Positions 18,281 to 27,848 of a stretch of DNA of 64,000 nt are shown here, piece after piece. Made by a program: the position numbers and the translations under genes. The number at the start of each line of letters is the position of its first letter. Positions within the stretch are counted from its first letter, which is position 1. Under the pieces are notes generated by a model that searched no databases, was not told where the DNA came from, and saw nothing but the letters and a program-made list of their open reading frames with translations. Source of the stretch: Duncaniella freteri (GTDB lineage: Bacteria; Bacteroidota; Bacteroidia; Bacteroidales; Muribaculaceae); the NCBI RefSeq assembly GCF_004766125.1, contig NZ_SJSA01000001.1, positions 992,001-1,056,000 on the forward strand, written 5' to 3'.

Positions 18281-18303
18281 AGCCGATAAATGTATACTCT
18301 ATA

Positions 18304-19740
18304 TCATTTTCGGGTTCCCTTTGCAAAACCTATCCTTGAGCGCACACAGCGGAAACCTATATAGCTGCGCTGCTCATTCTGATATTCCCACATGCGGATA
18401 TCGGAACGCACATTGTGAGCCACATCCTTCCAGGAGCCTCCTCTCACTATCTTGCGCTTCATCCTGTAAGGGTCCTCCAGGGCGGCATCATAGCGATACT
18501 CCGGGTTGAGATCGCTTGTGATCCTGTCAATGCTCTCCGAGTAGGCGGTCGAGGTCCATTCGCTCACATTGCCAGCCATATCATATAGCCCGAACGCGTT
18601 GGGCGAATATGTCCCGACCTTCGAAGTGATAAGCTGACCGTCCTGGACGAAGTTTCCCTCCTGAGGCTTGAAGTTGGCATAAAAACATCCCTGCTCCTCT
18701 GTGAGCGGCAAGTCGCCGTCCCACGGATACATGTTGCCGCTCTTACCGGCGCGTGCGGCATACTCCCATTCCGCCTCGGTGGGGAGACGGTAAGGCTCCA
18801 CATACACCCCTTCCCTGCCGAGCGAACGGCGCAGGAAGTCAGTACGCCAGTTGGCATATGCCGAAGCCTGTTCCCAGCTCACCCCTACTACAGGATAGTC
18901 ATTATATCCGGCATGAGAGAAATACATGCGCACATAAGGCTCATTATAGGCGTTGTCGAAGTCGTTGATCCACGCGGTGGTGTCGGGATAAACATTCACG
19001 ATATAAGTATTCACAAAATCGTATGGTCCTGTGAGAGCCCGGGTGACAGTCTGACGCACTATCTCTCCGTCGTCATTGATGAAAGCTGTGTCCTTGGATA
19101 TCACAGGCAGTTCCACCGGTACAGGCTTATCGGTGTTGTACTCCCTCCGCTCAGGGTTGAGACGGTTGCGACGCCTGGCAGCCTCGGTGTGATTGTAAGT
19201 CTCGTAACGATAGTTGAGCTGCTCGGGGTCAAGCTCTTTCACTCCGGTTATCGGATTGGTGCGGTAAAGGCTCTCTATGGCTCTCTGTTCATCCTCATTT
19301 GCATTACGCCAGGGAATAGCCTTAGCCCAGTTGAGATGAGGTGTCACAGGGTTCCCCTCCCGGTCCTCCTCTATCCTGTACTCCTCATTGCCTCCGTAGG
19401 CAGGATCGGCAAGACGCTCGCGGATTATGGAATCACGCACCCAGAACACAAACTGCTTGTACTTGGAATTAGTGACTTCGGTTTCGTCCATCCAGAACGC
19501 GTCGACCGACACCCCGCGCGGATCAGCCTTGATGTTCCATAGCGAATCATCCTTGGCAGGTCCCATATTTACAGAGCCACGGTCCACAAGCACCATTCCG
19601 TAGGGGGTAGGCTCCGCCCACGACAACCCCCCTACGCCGGTGACCTCGCCACCCATGGAATTGCGGCTCCCGGTGGCGCATCCCACAGCGGTAACGGTAA
19701 GGAGGGTCGCTGCGAAGAGAGTATATAGAATCTTTTTCAT
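18304..19740 (-). CDS. gldK: Type IX secretion lipoprotein GldK/PorK
   Basis: A 478-residue lipoprotein: MKKILYTLFAATLLTVTAVGC is a signal with a lipobox Cys. The body is the formylglycine-generating-enzyme-like fold of GldK (VLVDRGSVNMGPAKDD, FWMDETEVTNSKYKQFV, RLPTEAEWEYAARAG, IVRGGSWKD). It forms outer membrane-associated rings with GldN. The start may be ATG at 19740 or GTG at 19746; the latter would overlap the porP stop as GTGA, while the ATG gives the better lipoprotein signal. Confidence 0.93.
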   Translation of the reverse strand: MKKILYTLFAATLLTVTAVGCATGSRNSMGGEVTGVGGLSWAEPTPYGMVLVDRGSVNMGPAKDDSLWNIKADPRGVSVDAFWMDETEVTNSKYKQFVFWVRDSIIRERLADPAYGGNEEYRIEEDREGNPVTPHLNWAKAIPWRNANEDEQRAIESLYRTNPITGVKELDPEQLNYRYETYNHTEAARRRNRLNPERREYNTDKPVPVELPVISKDTAFINDDGEIVRQTVTRALTGPYDFVNTYIVNVYPDTTAWINDFDNAYNEPYVRMYFSHAGYNDYPVVGVSWEQASAYANWRTDFLRRSLGREGVYVEPYRLPTEAEWEYAARAGKSGNMYPWDGDLPLTEEQGCFYANFKPQEGNFVQDGQLITSKVGTYSPNAFGLYDMAGNVSEWTSTAYSESIDRITSDLNPEYRYDAALEDPYRMKRKIVRGGSWKDVAHNVRSDIRMWEYQNEQRSYIGFRCVRSRIGFAKGTRK

Positions 19741-19742
19741 AA

Positions 19743-20762
19743 TCACATTATGCGGATGCTCTTGTGTTTATTACGGTTTTTCTGTGAAAAATCGAGTTTA
19801 AGGTTATATCCGGCAAATATCTCATGGCTCCCGGACGAAGCTTTGGAAATGTCGCTCAGATGATGGTCATAACTGTAGCCGATGAATATCCCTTTCAGTT
19901 CGGCTCCGAGCATCAGCGATACGGCGTCGTTGTAACGGTAACCGATCCCGGCAGAGAACATCCTGTTGTATCTGGCACGGACGGTCGCAGCAATGTCGGT
20001 AAATGTGAAGTCGCTCCTCAGGAGCACCGACGGTAGTACTTCAAATAACGTGTTTTTCACCGGGATATTGCCCTGGAGATCAAAATACAGGGTTCTTGAT
20101 GCCTTGAACAAGAACTTTTTCTGAGCCTCGCCGGCGAGATTGCCCGCCGATGAGTCGGAACCGCTGTCGTCACTGAAAGTGACCTCCGGAGCATTGGCGT
20201 GCATCAGGGATATTCCGGCAGTGAAGCGAGGGCTGACATAGCGCAGTCCTATCCCGAGATCGAGCGCATTGCCTGCCACATCGCGGTCAGGGATTGCCTC
20301 GTCGGTGCTCTGATGATAATCGTCGTCATCGGGGATATACACTTCCGACCCTTTGAACTGCTCGTTGAACAGCCCGGCCTGGACTGCTATGGTGAATTCA
20401 CCCTTCAATGCACGGTGCTTGTAGCCTAACTGCACATCGGCTGTGAGATTGCGGAAAAGCCCATAGGATTCCTGCTGCACCACCACTCCTGCGCCCCAAC
20501 GTTTCCCAAGCCACCTGAACGGAGAGTCGGCAGCCCCGACAAATGTGCGGGGAGCATTGTCGATACCCACCCATTGCGCCCTCATCCCGCCACGCAGGCG
20601 TATATGGTCAGTGTCACCCGCGGCAGCAGGGTTATAATAGGTCGGGACCGCCCAGTAGTGGGTGAGCATTGCATCCCCCTGCGCCTTAAGCTGCGGAGCA
20701 ACCGCCCACATCACTGCGATCAGCAAATGCAACCTGGATATTAGGAGAATATGGCAACGCAT
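19743..20762 (-). CDS. porP: Type IX secretion membrane protein, PorP/SprF family
   Basis: A 339-residue outer membrane beta-barrel protein. After the signal peptide (ending LKAQGD) come the family hallmarks: HYWAVPTYYNPAAAGDTD, RLRGGMRAQWVG and RWGAGVVVQQESYGLF. PorP/SprF proteins link the T9SS trans-envelope complex to the surface. It is immediately upstream of gldK and 1 base from the porT-like gene. Confidence 0.92.
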   Translation of the reverse strand: MRCHILLISRLHLLIAVMWAVAPQLKAQGDAMLTHYWAVPTYYNPAAAGDTDHIRLRGGMRAQWVGIDNAPRTFVGAADSPFRWLGKRWGAGVVVQQESYGLFRNLTADVQLGYKHRALKGEFTIAVQAGLFNEQFKGSEVYIPDDDDYHQSTDEAIPDRDVAGNALDLGIGLRYVSPRFTAGISLMHANAPEVTFSDDSGSDSSAGNLAGEAQKKFLFKASRTLYFDLQGNIPVKNTLFEVLPSVLLRSDFTFTDIAATVRARYNRMFSAGIGYRYNDAVSLMLGAELKGIFIGYSYDHHLSDISKASSGSHEIFAGYNLKLDFSQKNRNKHKSIRIM

Positions 20763-21503
20763 CTATTCGAAATAAAATGTGAAAACAACCATGCGTGACA
20801 GAGCTTTCCTGAGCGAACGTGTTATCTTGAGTTTGTCAGGCTCGTCCTCAAGGTCGGTACGGTCATGCTCGATGGCATCCGTGATACCGAAACAGAATTT
20901 CACCTCGGGAACAAGCTTGAAATAAGGCAGATAGAAGTCGCATCCGAAGCCGGCTGTCAGAAAAAGCTCTGCCGGGACAGTGCGCAGATAGTCACCTTGC
21001 GAACGCGTGATATTGAATGCGGGCATAACTCCGGCTGTGATGTAAGGGCGTGACTGCCGGTAACGCATCCCCGAGAACTTCAGGTCGACAGGGAGGACAA
21101 TGCAGGTCGTTTTCACATTCTGCCTCAGCTCCGCCCCGGTATTGTACTCTCGCATAGTTATGTCTCGGTTGCCGAAATACAGTCCCGGCGTGAAACGCAG
21201 GTTCATAAGGCTGTTGAGCCTCATATCCACAAGTCCGTTTACACAGAAACCCGGTGAGAATCCCGGCTGCTCCATATACCATTCCTCCCCTTCCGCAGTG
21301 ATCAGTCCGTTGTGGGAGAATGTGATGTCCTGCGTGTGTATTCCGACAGAGAATCCCAAATGCCAACGGCGCATATCGGCATACGGACGATTGAGCACAC
21401 AATCGTTGAGTGACTGTGCCGATGCATCTCCACACCCTACCCCGACAATAGCCGGAAGTATGAGAAGAAGTCGATATAAGCATATGGTGATTCGGAGTTT
21501 CAT
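20763..21503 (-). CDS. PorT-family outer membrane beta-barrel protein
   Basis: A 246-residue barrel protein. MKLRITICLYRLLLILPAIVG begins a signal region cleaved before QSLND. The pattern WHLGFSVGIHTQDITFSHNG, PGFSPGFCVNGLVDMRLNS and LVPEVKFCFGITDAI resembles PorT of the P. gingivalis T9SS. The ATG at 21503 gives the proper signal; a reading from 21527 is less likely. It is the first gene of the T9SS cluster, ending 1 base before porP. It could be a generic outer membrane barrel protein, but the context favours PorT. Confidence 0.75.
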   Translation of the reverse strand: MKLRITICLYRLLLILPAIVGVGCGDASAQSLNDCVLNRPYADMRRWHLGFSVGIHTQDITFSHNGLITAEGEEWYMEQPGFSPGFCVNGLVDMRLNSLMNLRFTPGLYFGNRDITMREYNTGAELRQNVKTTCIVLPVDLKFSGMRYRQSRPYITAGVMPAFNITRSQGDYLRTVPAELFLTAGFGCDFYLPYFKLVPEVKFCFGITDAIEHDRTDLEDEPDKLKITRSLRKALSRMVVFTFYFE

Positions 21504-21621
21504 TACTAAAAGAGTAACGCTACCCAATCACCTTTTATTATGCTGACAATGAATTTGTGATATCCTGCCGATGAATAAACAGGAAAATCGATGCATTTTA
21601 TTAACTTTTAAGTTAACCGAC

Positions 21622-21651
21622 TTGTTATATCGAAAAAGAGTCATTATCTTT
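21622..21651 (+). promoter_or_regulatory. Promoter of the toxin-antitoxin locus
   Basis: TTG at 21622-21624 and TATCTTTG at 21644-21651 with a 19-base spacer match the Bacteroidota promoter pattern. Confidence 0.55.
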
Positions 21652-21675
21652 GCATAGTTAATTTATAAGTTAAGC

Positions 21676-22160
21676 ATAACACGGAAATATGCCATCGAAT
21701 TGATTGAAGAGCATGAGGCTGTAAATTTCTACAGTATTCATCTCAATACCAAAGAACTCTCGGAACTTGAGTGTTTTTTTGAGAAGTTCCCGAAGGTTGC
21801 GCTTACGATGAGGATATTGACACGATAATCGCATGGCTCGACCATATCGGAGAAAGAGGGGCTTTGGAACGATATTTCAGGCATGAAGGCAAATTCGGTG
21901 ACGGAGTAAGTGCAATACCAATCGAGACGAGTAACCTACGTCTTTATTGTATCAGACTCTCCGACAAAATTCTGATTTTTGGAAATGGTGGAATAAAAGA
22001 CACTTCAACATGGCAGGAGAGTGAAACTTTATCCGACTATGTAGAAACGCTTGTGGATACAAGCCGTTTTATTGTTTCTCGTTTGGCAAATGGGACATTA
22101 TATATTGTAGACAAAGAAATAATCGGAAACCTAAATTTCACCCGCGATGAAAAGAAATAG
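21676..22160 (+). pseudogene. Frameshifted HigB/RelE-like toxin gene
   Basis: Two overlapping frames together read as one small toxin-like protein. The first begins at an ATA (21676, where an ATG would be expected) and reads RKYAIELIEEHEAVNFYS to FFEKFP. A one-base loss in the C run at 21789-21791 then shifts the frame, and the second continues EGCAYDEDIDTIIAWLDHIG, then LRLYCIRLSDKILIFGNGGIK, the conserved strand region of HigB/Gp49-like toxins. There is no usable start codon in the first frame. Both lesions suggest an inactivated toxin whose antitoxin remains intact. A sequencing error at the C run would explain only one of the two. Confidence 0.65.
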
Positions 22161-22416
22161 CATAATTGAAACCCGCAGGGCAAAGGTTCTGCCGGAAGTC
22201 AGACAACGTGTCGACCTGTCATTTCGGATAGTGGACAGGATTCATAACATACTTGAAGAGCAAGGTCTAAAACAGAAAGATCTCGCCACTATGCTTAATA
22301 AGAAAGAATCTGAAATAAGCAAATGGATGCGAGGTACACACAACTTTACTATCGAAACAATATCGCTTATTGAAAAAACACTTGGGACCAGAATCCTACA
22401 AGTTGTTGGATTCTGA
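22147..22416 (+). CDS. XRE-family antitoxin (HigA-like)
   Basis: An 89-residue helix-turn-helix protein: LEEQGLKQKDLATMLNKKESEISKWMRG is a canonical XRE DNA-binding segment. The ATG overlaps the 3' end of the broken toxin frame by 14 bases, the usual toxin-first arrangement of higBA-type modules, in which the antitoxin also represses the operon. The gene itself looks intact. It is followed by a strong terminator. Confidence 0.8.
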   Translation: MKRNSIIETRRAKVLPEVRQRVDLSFRIVDRIHNILEEQGLKQKDLATMLNKKESEISKWMRGTHNFTIETISLIEKTLGTRILQVVGF

Positions 22417-22426
22417 GAATAAATAA

Positions 22427-22474
22427 AAATGCAGTGTATCTAAAGGTTTAATAACCTTTAGATACACTGCATTT
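22427..22474. terminator. Terminator of the toxin-antitoxin locus
   Basis: A perfect 22-bp inverted repeat (22427-22448 with 22453-22474) with a 4-base loop lies between convergent genes, so it may stop transcription from both sides. Confidence 0.8.
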
Positions 22475-22502
22475 AATATGATAGAGTCAACAAAAGTGTC
22501 TA

Positions 22503-25500
22503 TTACTTCGTATCCTTTATAGGGCGTATAGAGAAGCCATAGGCGTTATTTGTGGGTTCATTTATATGTATGGTAGAATTTCGATCATCAACATATATCA
22601 ACAGACAACTACTGGATTTTTCATAATAATTCTCTTCATCATACGATGTATCATTACGATTGAATATTGTTGTTGCTATAAACGTAACTTTTGAATGTGC
22701 AGGATTAGTCGAGCTTTTAAAATATTCAGGCAGAGGAGCCTTTGACCCTTCACCCATATCACGAAGACCTGTTGCCGGTAAAAATATGGTACTGTTTCCA
22801 CTCTCCGCAATTTTACTTATATCCCAGCCAATAACTTTGTCACCATACCCTTTACGTTGCTTTATAAACAATCCAGGAGTATCATAATTTAAAGATGTTG
22901 AGTGTGTGTGTTCTGCAAAATTACTGAATGCATTTGCATTAGGTACGCAGAAACCAACCGGACATGGATCATAAATCGTTTTCGTAGGAAGCTGACCCAA
23001 CGGAGTATACTGATAATTAGATGTTGCCGATTTACCGTCAGAAAAATACACCTCCGTCAATTCCGAATCCCAATAATTCATTATAGTACGTAGTCCACCA
23101 AATCTACTGCCATTATGCCAATGACGCCTCCAAAAATTATCAGGTGTTTTATCGCTACCGCTAGGATTATCATGGGAAAAGAATTGATTGGCATACCTGA
23201 TAGACTCACCTATACTCATACCCTCTTCGTGCTCCCGTTTATTGAAACGGCATACTCCGGGATAATACGGTTTATTGTCCATATCATATTGTGTCGATGC
23301 AGGAACTATAGCATATGTATCATTGTTCCAGATTCCGGAAAGCATAGGATCCTTGCGACCCCACTGATAATAGGTGTTATCACCGGCAAACGATGCCTCA
23401 ACCGCATCCTGCGCCAAGCCATCCACCTTATATTCCTTGGTGGTTCCATCCGGCAGTGTCGCTGTAAGACGTATAGAATACGTCTGAGCAGCTTTATCCT
23501 CATCATGAGGATCACAATATCCGAGATTGCATGGAGTAAACCAATACTCCTTATCAACCTCATAACCCTTGGATGTCGCCAATATCAGATTATTATTCCA
23601 GTCGTAATGTGTCACCCATATATGCCAGCTCCATAGAATGGTCTTATTGGGGTCGTTAGCTCTCACTGCAATTATAGCATTACCCTGGTTGATAGCTTCT
23701 CTATCAATCTGAAAATTTATTTTCTTTCTGTCTGCATCGAGGTGCACATCACGCACCAGTTCTGGTGAATCCTGCCATAACAATACCGCGTCCCCTATGA
23801 GAATCCCCGGAATATCCGGACCTGAGATCGCAGCATCATTATGATCTACAAATTTCTTAAGTACAAATTTCTCAGACAATGGTCCTACATATTCAGCCTT
23901 GCTTGTATATGCAGACTCATTATCTACGTCACCCTCACCGCGGGCATTGCCATAAATGAGAGGAAGTGAATAGTAGCCGGGGGCATTGACCATATAGCAG
24001 TTGGCTGTCTCACCACCTCCGGAGAGGTCGTGATAGCTTGTGGAATCACCTATCTGCACGTTAGTATATAATGCTCCTCGCATATCACTGAACACCTTTC
24101 GGGGCTCCAGCAATATGCTTCCCTTGGTCATGCCATTCTCATCGGTCTTGGCATGGGAGGTCCAGGAGGCATCCTTCCATGTTGCACCTCCATCCTTTGA
24201 GTATTCCACCTTGAACGGCAACATCACCTTCTTTGCATTCACCTCATCCTTGCTTTCATTTAGCTGATACACTTTGGCGTATGCTGTGGCGAGGAATTCA
24301 GGTATATAACCGCTTGTGGGTATACCTCTACTTTTTTCTATCTCAGTCTCCCCCTCTCTTGTGGACTTGGTGGGGCGTACTGTCACAAAATCGAAATTTA
24401 CTGTGGGCACCACTTTGATTCCGGTGGTGTTGAGGGAATATGCCACTCGTGTGCCGGCTTTCCAGGTCTGACCTGTGAGTGACGCCGTGAGTGTGCGATC
24501 GGCACCCGATGCCTTGTCGGTGAACTTGATGGTGAGTTTCGCATCCGAGCCGAGAGTCTGCGGTACCATAAAGAATGTAAGATCACCGCCCACTATCTCC
24601 TCACCGGGCTTGGTGTTACCCGGTTTCGAACCTGATCCTGAGGCATCAAGAGTCTTGTCAGGCTTGACAGTGAATGTCTCTTTAACCGCTGTTTTTTCAT
24701 CAATGGTCCACTTATCGGTACCTATACTATGTGTGCCTCTGTCGTATATGCCTGACAGTGTAACTTCGGTGACTTTTCCCGGCAGCATATCATCACCGGT
24801 TTTTACGACCACAGCGGTCAGTGAGTGCCGGAATTTAAGGCTTACTTTACCACCTTTGGAGGCATCGCAATCAATATTGGTGGAGAGAAGGTCCACATGG
24901 TCCTTTACAACTGTGGTCTGCTTGAAAGCAACAGCAGGTATGCCGGGGACAGATTGAGCACTATGGGATATGGACGCACCGGTGGCATTCAGCTTATCTC
25001 CGTCAAAAGGAGCATAAGCAAAGAACCGTATATTCCCTGAGCCTGTCCAGTCGAGAATTTCGCTTTCGTCGGCAGCCTGCCACACGTTGTTTTTGGCTAC
25101 CATCTTTATATTGTGGGCAAAATTTGTTGTCAAGTCCGATGCATCGTCATCGCTCCATGAGCCTGCGTAACAGATTGCCGACAATCCGAATGATGGGTAA
25201 AAAGTATTGGTGGTCACGGATGTGCCACGAGATGCAGACACCGACATCACGGTGTCGGGACTATTGCTTATTTCCGCAATAAGATACAATGGTCCGTCGG
25301 CACCACTGTCCATGCGGGTTATGGCAACATCATCCACTCCGCGGGAGCGAGACGAGCCGTCGGTCCAGCTCTCCGGGGCAAGCACTTCGAATGCCAGAGG
25401 ACCGTCCTGCTTATTCTGAAGTTGGTCGAAAGTGTCGTCAGTACAGCCTGCCAGGGTAAAGCCTGCCGCACACAACAGAAGTGTGCGGCACGCTTTGGTG

Positions 25501-25541
25501 ATGACAGCATCAAAATGGTGTATGAATAGCATATTCACCAT
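22503..25541 (-). CDS. Fimbrillin-family lipoprotein with FISUMP-like C-terminus
   Basis: A 1012-residue surface lipoprotein: the signal TLLLCAAGFTLAGC ends in a lipobox Cys. The N-terminal 380 residues look like a fimbrillin/Mfa-like fold (KLNATGASISHSAQ, LSLKFRHSLTAVVVKTG-type strand, WKAGTRVAYSLNTTGI). The C-terminal 300 residues resemble the FISUMP domain (IYDPCPVGFCVPN, the IFLPATGLRDMGEG block, final YGFSIRPIKDTK). This combination fits a tip or adhesin subunit of a Bacteroidales fimbria. It is the last gene of the operon, 50 bases after the shorter fimbrillin. The 3' half is AT-richer than its neighbours, which may reflect exchange of the exposed domain. Confidence 0.78.
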   Translation of the reverse strand: MVNMLFIHHFDAVITKACRTLLLCAAGFTLAGCTDDTFDQLQNKQDGPLAFEVLAPESWTDGSSRSRGVDDVAITRMDSGADGPLYLIAEISNSPDTVMSVSASRGTSVTTNTFYPSFGLSAICYAGSWSDDDASDLTTNFAHNIKMVAKNNVWQAADESEILDWTGSGNIRFFAYAPFDGDKLNATGASISHSAQSVPGIPAVAFKQTTVVKDHVDLLSTNIDCDASKGGKVSLKFRHSLTAVVVKTGDDMLPGKVTEVTLSGIYDRGTHSIGTDKWTIDEKTAVKETFTVKPDKTLDASGSGSKPGNTKPGEEIVGGDLTFFMVPQTLGSDAKLTIKFTDKASGADRTLTASLTGQTWKAGTRVAYSLNTTGIKVVPTVNFDFVTVRPTKSTREGETEIEKSRGIPTSGYIPEFLATAYAKVYQLNESKDEVNAKKVMLPFKVEYSKDGGATWKDASWTSHAKTDENGMTKGSILLEPRKVFSDMRGALYTNVQIGDSTSYHDLSGGGETANCYMVNAPGYYSLPLIYGNARGEGDVDNESAYTSKAEYVGPLSEKFVLKKFVDHNDAAISGPDIPGILIGDAVLLWQDSPELVRDVHLDADRKKINFQIDREAINQGNAIIAVRANDPNKTILWSWHIWVTHYDWNNNLILATSKGYEVDKEYWFTPCNLGYCDPHDEDKAAQTYSIRLTATLPDGTTKEYKVDGLAQDAVEASFAGDNTYYQWGRKDPMLSGIWNNDTYAIVPASTQYDMDNKPYYPGVCRFNKREHEEGMSIGESIRYANQFFSHDNPSGSDKTPDNFWRRHWHNGSRFGGLRTIMNYWDSELTEVYFSDGKSATSNYQYTPLGQLPTKTIYDPCPVGFCVPNANAFSNFAEHTHSTSLNYDTPGLFIKQRKGYGDKVIGWDISKIAESGNSTIFLPATGLRDMGEGSKAPLPEYFKSSTNPAHSKVTFIATTIFNRNDTSYDEENYYEKSSSCLLIYVDDRNSTIHINEPTNNAYGFSIRPIKDTK

Positions 25542-25591
25542 TAAATAAGTGTTCTAAAGGGTTATAATTATATCAATCACTTAAAGAAGTG

Positions 25592-26875
25592 TTACTGCAC
25601 ATCCGGTGTATCAGTTATTTCAGTCCAGCTGCCAACAGAGACATCGAATGAAATGGGGTCGTTAAGGATCACCTTGCCTTCATCTCCGTCGGGGGTAGGT
25701 ATCACATTGTCGGACGGGAATCCTTCTCCCGGGTTGGGAGGATAGATGCCAGCACCACTGGTCTTGCCGCAGAACACAAGATTGTAGACATACTTGTGAC
25801 CGGGCTTCCACTCTATGTCAACAGGCACACATACATAGCCGTATTTGTCCTTATCAAATTTCCCGTTGACGGGAGCCGGGAACAGCTGATGGTAATGCTT
25901 GTCATCTTCAACAAAAATAGCATCATTCCCTGTCGTGGCTTTAGTTTCATCCTCACCTTCGACGTGGGTGGCACCTTTGTGCTCTGCTTCAACTCGGCAC
26001 AGCACCATTATATATGCACCTTTATCAGCCTTATTGTCTGTAAAAGTCACTTTTCCCCTTTTTTGGGGCACAAGCATCAGGCTTGAATTATCTTTTCCAC
26101 CGATAAGAGGGGTATATTCTATTTTATTCAGTATATCAGGTTGCGTAAGCACATAACCATAGGATGTAAGATTGCTGTATGAAGGCCCCCATTTCATATG
26201 GTTGACATCGTCATACTGACTTTCTTCACTGAATGTGAGTCCACCCTTGGATGCCACATTCATTATCCATGCACCCTTGACATGAACACGGTTGCCTTCC
26301 TCACCAAGTTTGGCATTGACAAGCACCTGTGCGAAAGCATGATTGAACTGAAGATTGACCGCCATACCGGTTGCGCTTCCGCGCTCCACTTCAGTATATG
26401 CCACAACAAAGTCGCGCTGGTCCTTACCGCCGTCGGTCAGACTCTGCAATGGGGTCACATCACTGAACGCCTGAGAATTCACAGTGATCTGAGGTGTGAC
26501 ATTCAGACCACCCTCATCGCGCTTGCCTGAGGGACCGTAAGCCCAGAATCGTATAGTCTCGACATCCGAGGGCCAATAATATTTATTTTCAAGACCGAAT
26601 GAATTATGACCGTTGCTATCAGGATCAGATAAAGGCTTGGCTTCATCTCCGTTAATGAACATAGTCGGATAACCTGCGGCATCGGCATATACATAGAACC
26701 CATTGAAGTTCTTTATGTCGATTTCTGTAGCACGGCTCACCCTGGTGGTAAAAGTTATCTCTGTACCATGGTTGACAACCTCAACCTCGTCAGCGGCGCA
26801 GGAGGAGAGGATAAGTCCGGAAAAAGCCATGGCACATTTCGCTGCATACGATAGCTTGACTCTGGAATTATTCAT
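25592..26875 (-). CDS. Fimbrillin family protein
   Basis: A 427-residue lipoprotein with signal MAFSGLILSSC (lipobox Cys). EITFTTRVSRATEIDIKNF near the N-terminus and NLQFNHAFAQVLVNAKLG in the middle are the fimbrillin (Mfa2-like/FimA-type) signatures. The C-terminal HKYVYNLVFCG strand is the usual end of such domains before the donor strand. It is likely a shaft or anchor subunit exported as a lipoprotein and polymerised after protease cleavage, as in FimA/Mfa1 (family knowledge). It lies between the DUF5119 and FISUMP-type genes. Confidence 0.82.
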   Translation of the reverse strand: MNNSRVKLSYAAKCAMAFSGLILSSCAADEVEVVNHGTEITFTTRVSRATEIDIKNFNGFYVYADAAGYPTMFINGDEAKPLSDPDSNGHNSFGLENKYYWPSDVETIRFWAYGPSGKRDEGGLNVTPQITVNSQAFSDVTPLQSLTDGGKDQRDFVVAYTEVERGSATGMAVNLQFNHAFAQVLVNAKLGEEGNRVHVKGAWIMNVASKGGLTFSEESQYDDVNHMKWGPSYSNLTSYGYVLTQPDILNKIEYTPLIGGKDNSSLMLVPQKRGKVTFTDNKADKGAYIMVLCRVEAEHKGATHVEGEDETKATTGNDAIFVEDDKHYHQLFPAPVNGKFDKDKYGYVCVPVDIEWKPGHKYVYNLVFCGKTSGAGIYPPNPGEGFPSDNVIPTPDGDEGKVILNDPISFDVSVGSWTEITDTPDVQ

Positions 26876-26918
26876 AATTGTATTTTCGCTGTTATTTTTT
26901 ATTTTGCAATACTTGCTA

Positions 26919-27848
26919 TTAATTCATGTCTATTTCATATTCCTCCACATTCTCCCATCCTGAGATTTCTGTGCCCATGCCGGCATCGGGTAGTCTGAGA
27001 CCATGTATCTCGATGACAACATGACGCGGGTCGGGAGCATTGTGCATCTTCTCGGTAATGTCGTAGTTTACAAAAAACTTATTGGACGTATATACCGAGA
27101 ATGTATGCGCCAGTTCCGTCTGCGGACAATGCCCGAAAGTACGGAAATGCGCCACAAGTGTGTTATCGCCTACCCTCTCAACTGATATCGGAAGCGTGGC
27201 TGCCTCACCTCCATGACAACCTTCGGCAAGCCTGTAGAGAGGTGACATTCCTGTAATAGCCGCACTTACATCTATATCGTCACGAAGGTTCTCCACGCCG
27301 GTTATCTCGACCGTATACTCCATTGTAGCCTCAACCGGAGTGAGCTTTACTGTCTGTCCTGCCACACCAGGCAATATCTCTATAGCGGAATGGCTGCCTG
27401 CCCACACCTGATCGGGAGCTGAAAAAATAAGTTGGTCGGCCGACTCGGGAGGACGCGGGGCATCACCTTCACGCCCCATAGGCTCAAGAATAGAGCGCGA
27501 CACTCCGGAAAGAGCATAATCGGAATGACTGTTGCCGAGCTCATAGACAGTCTCCATATTGCCGTTGTGGAAAAGAATGCTGTATTCGCCCGCCTCAAGG
27601 CGCACCTTACCACCTGTACGCTGGGTGAATTCAACACGCCTGTACAATGATCCGTCAGGACGGAAAAAGTGCACCACCATAGTGCTCGGATCGGCATCCG
27701 GTGCCTGACTCCAGTCAAACTCTACATTAAGTTCGGTCACATGTGTATGGTCGTAACACAGCTCGTTATGCTCACATCCTGGCATAAATACGGCTGCAAT
27801 CATAATTGCGTATATAGCCGCAAGACGGGAAATCATCTTATTCATCAT
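26919..27848 (-). CDS. DUF5119 fimbria-associated lipoprotein
   Basis: A 309-residue lipoprotein, signal ending AAVFMPGC. CYDHTHVTELNVEFDWSQAP and VVHFFRPDGSLYRRVEF are the DUF5119 pattern found in Bacteroidales fimbrial operons, often as the anchor or minor subunit upstream of fimbrillins. The start ATG at 27848 overlaps the stop of the DUF3575 frame (ATGA), so its translation is probably coupled to that gene. The longer in-frame reading to 27926 is rejected because it lacks a signal peptide. Confidence 0.8.
   Translation of the reverse strand: MMNKMISRLAAIYAIMIAAVFMPGCEHNELCYDHTHVTELNVEFDWSQAPDADPSTMVVHFFRPDGSLYRRVEFTQRTGGKVRLEAGEYSILFHNGNMETVYELGNSHSDYALSGVSRSILEPMGREGDAPRPPESADQLIFSAPDQVWAGSHSAIEILPGVAGQTVKLTPVEATMEYTVEITGVENLRDDIDVSAAITGMSPLYRLAEGCHGGEAATLPISVERVGDNTLVAHFRTFGHCPQTELAHTFSVYTSNKFFVNYDITEKMHNAPDPRHVVIEIHGLRLPDAGMGTEISGWENVEEYEIDMN

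Noticed and set aside
22427..22474. A mobile-element end or attachment site
   Set aside because: The 22-bp hairpin sits between convergent gene ends and has no second copy in the window; a terminator explains it.
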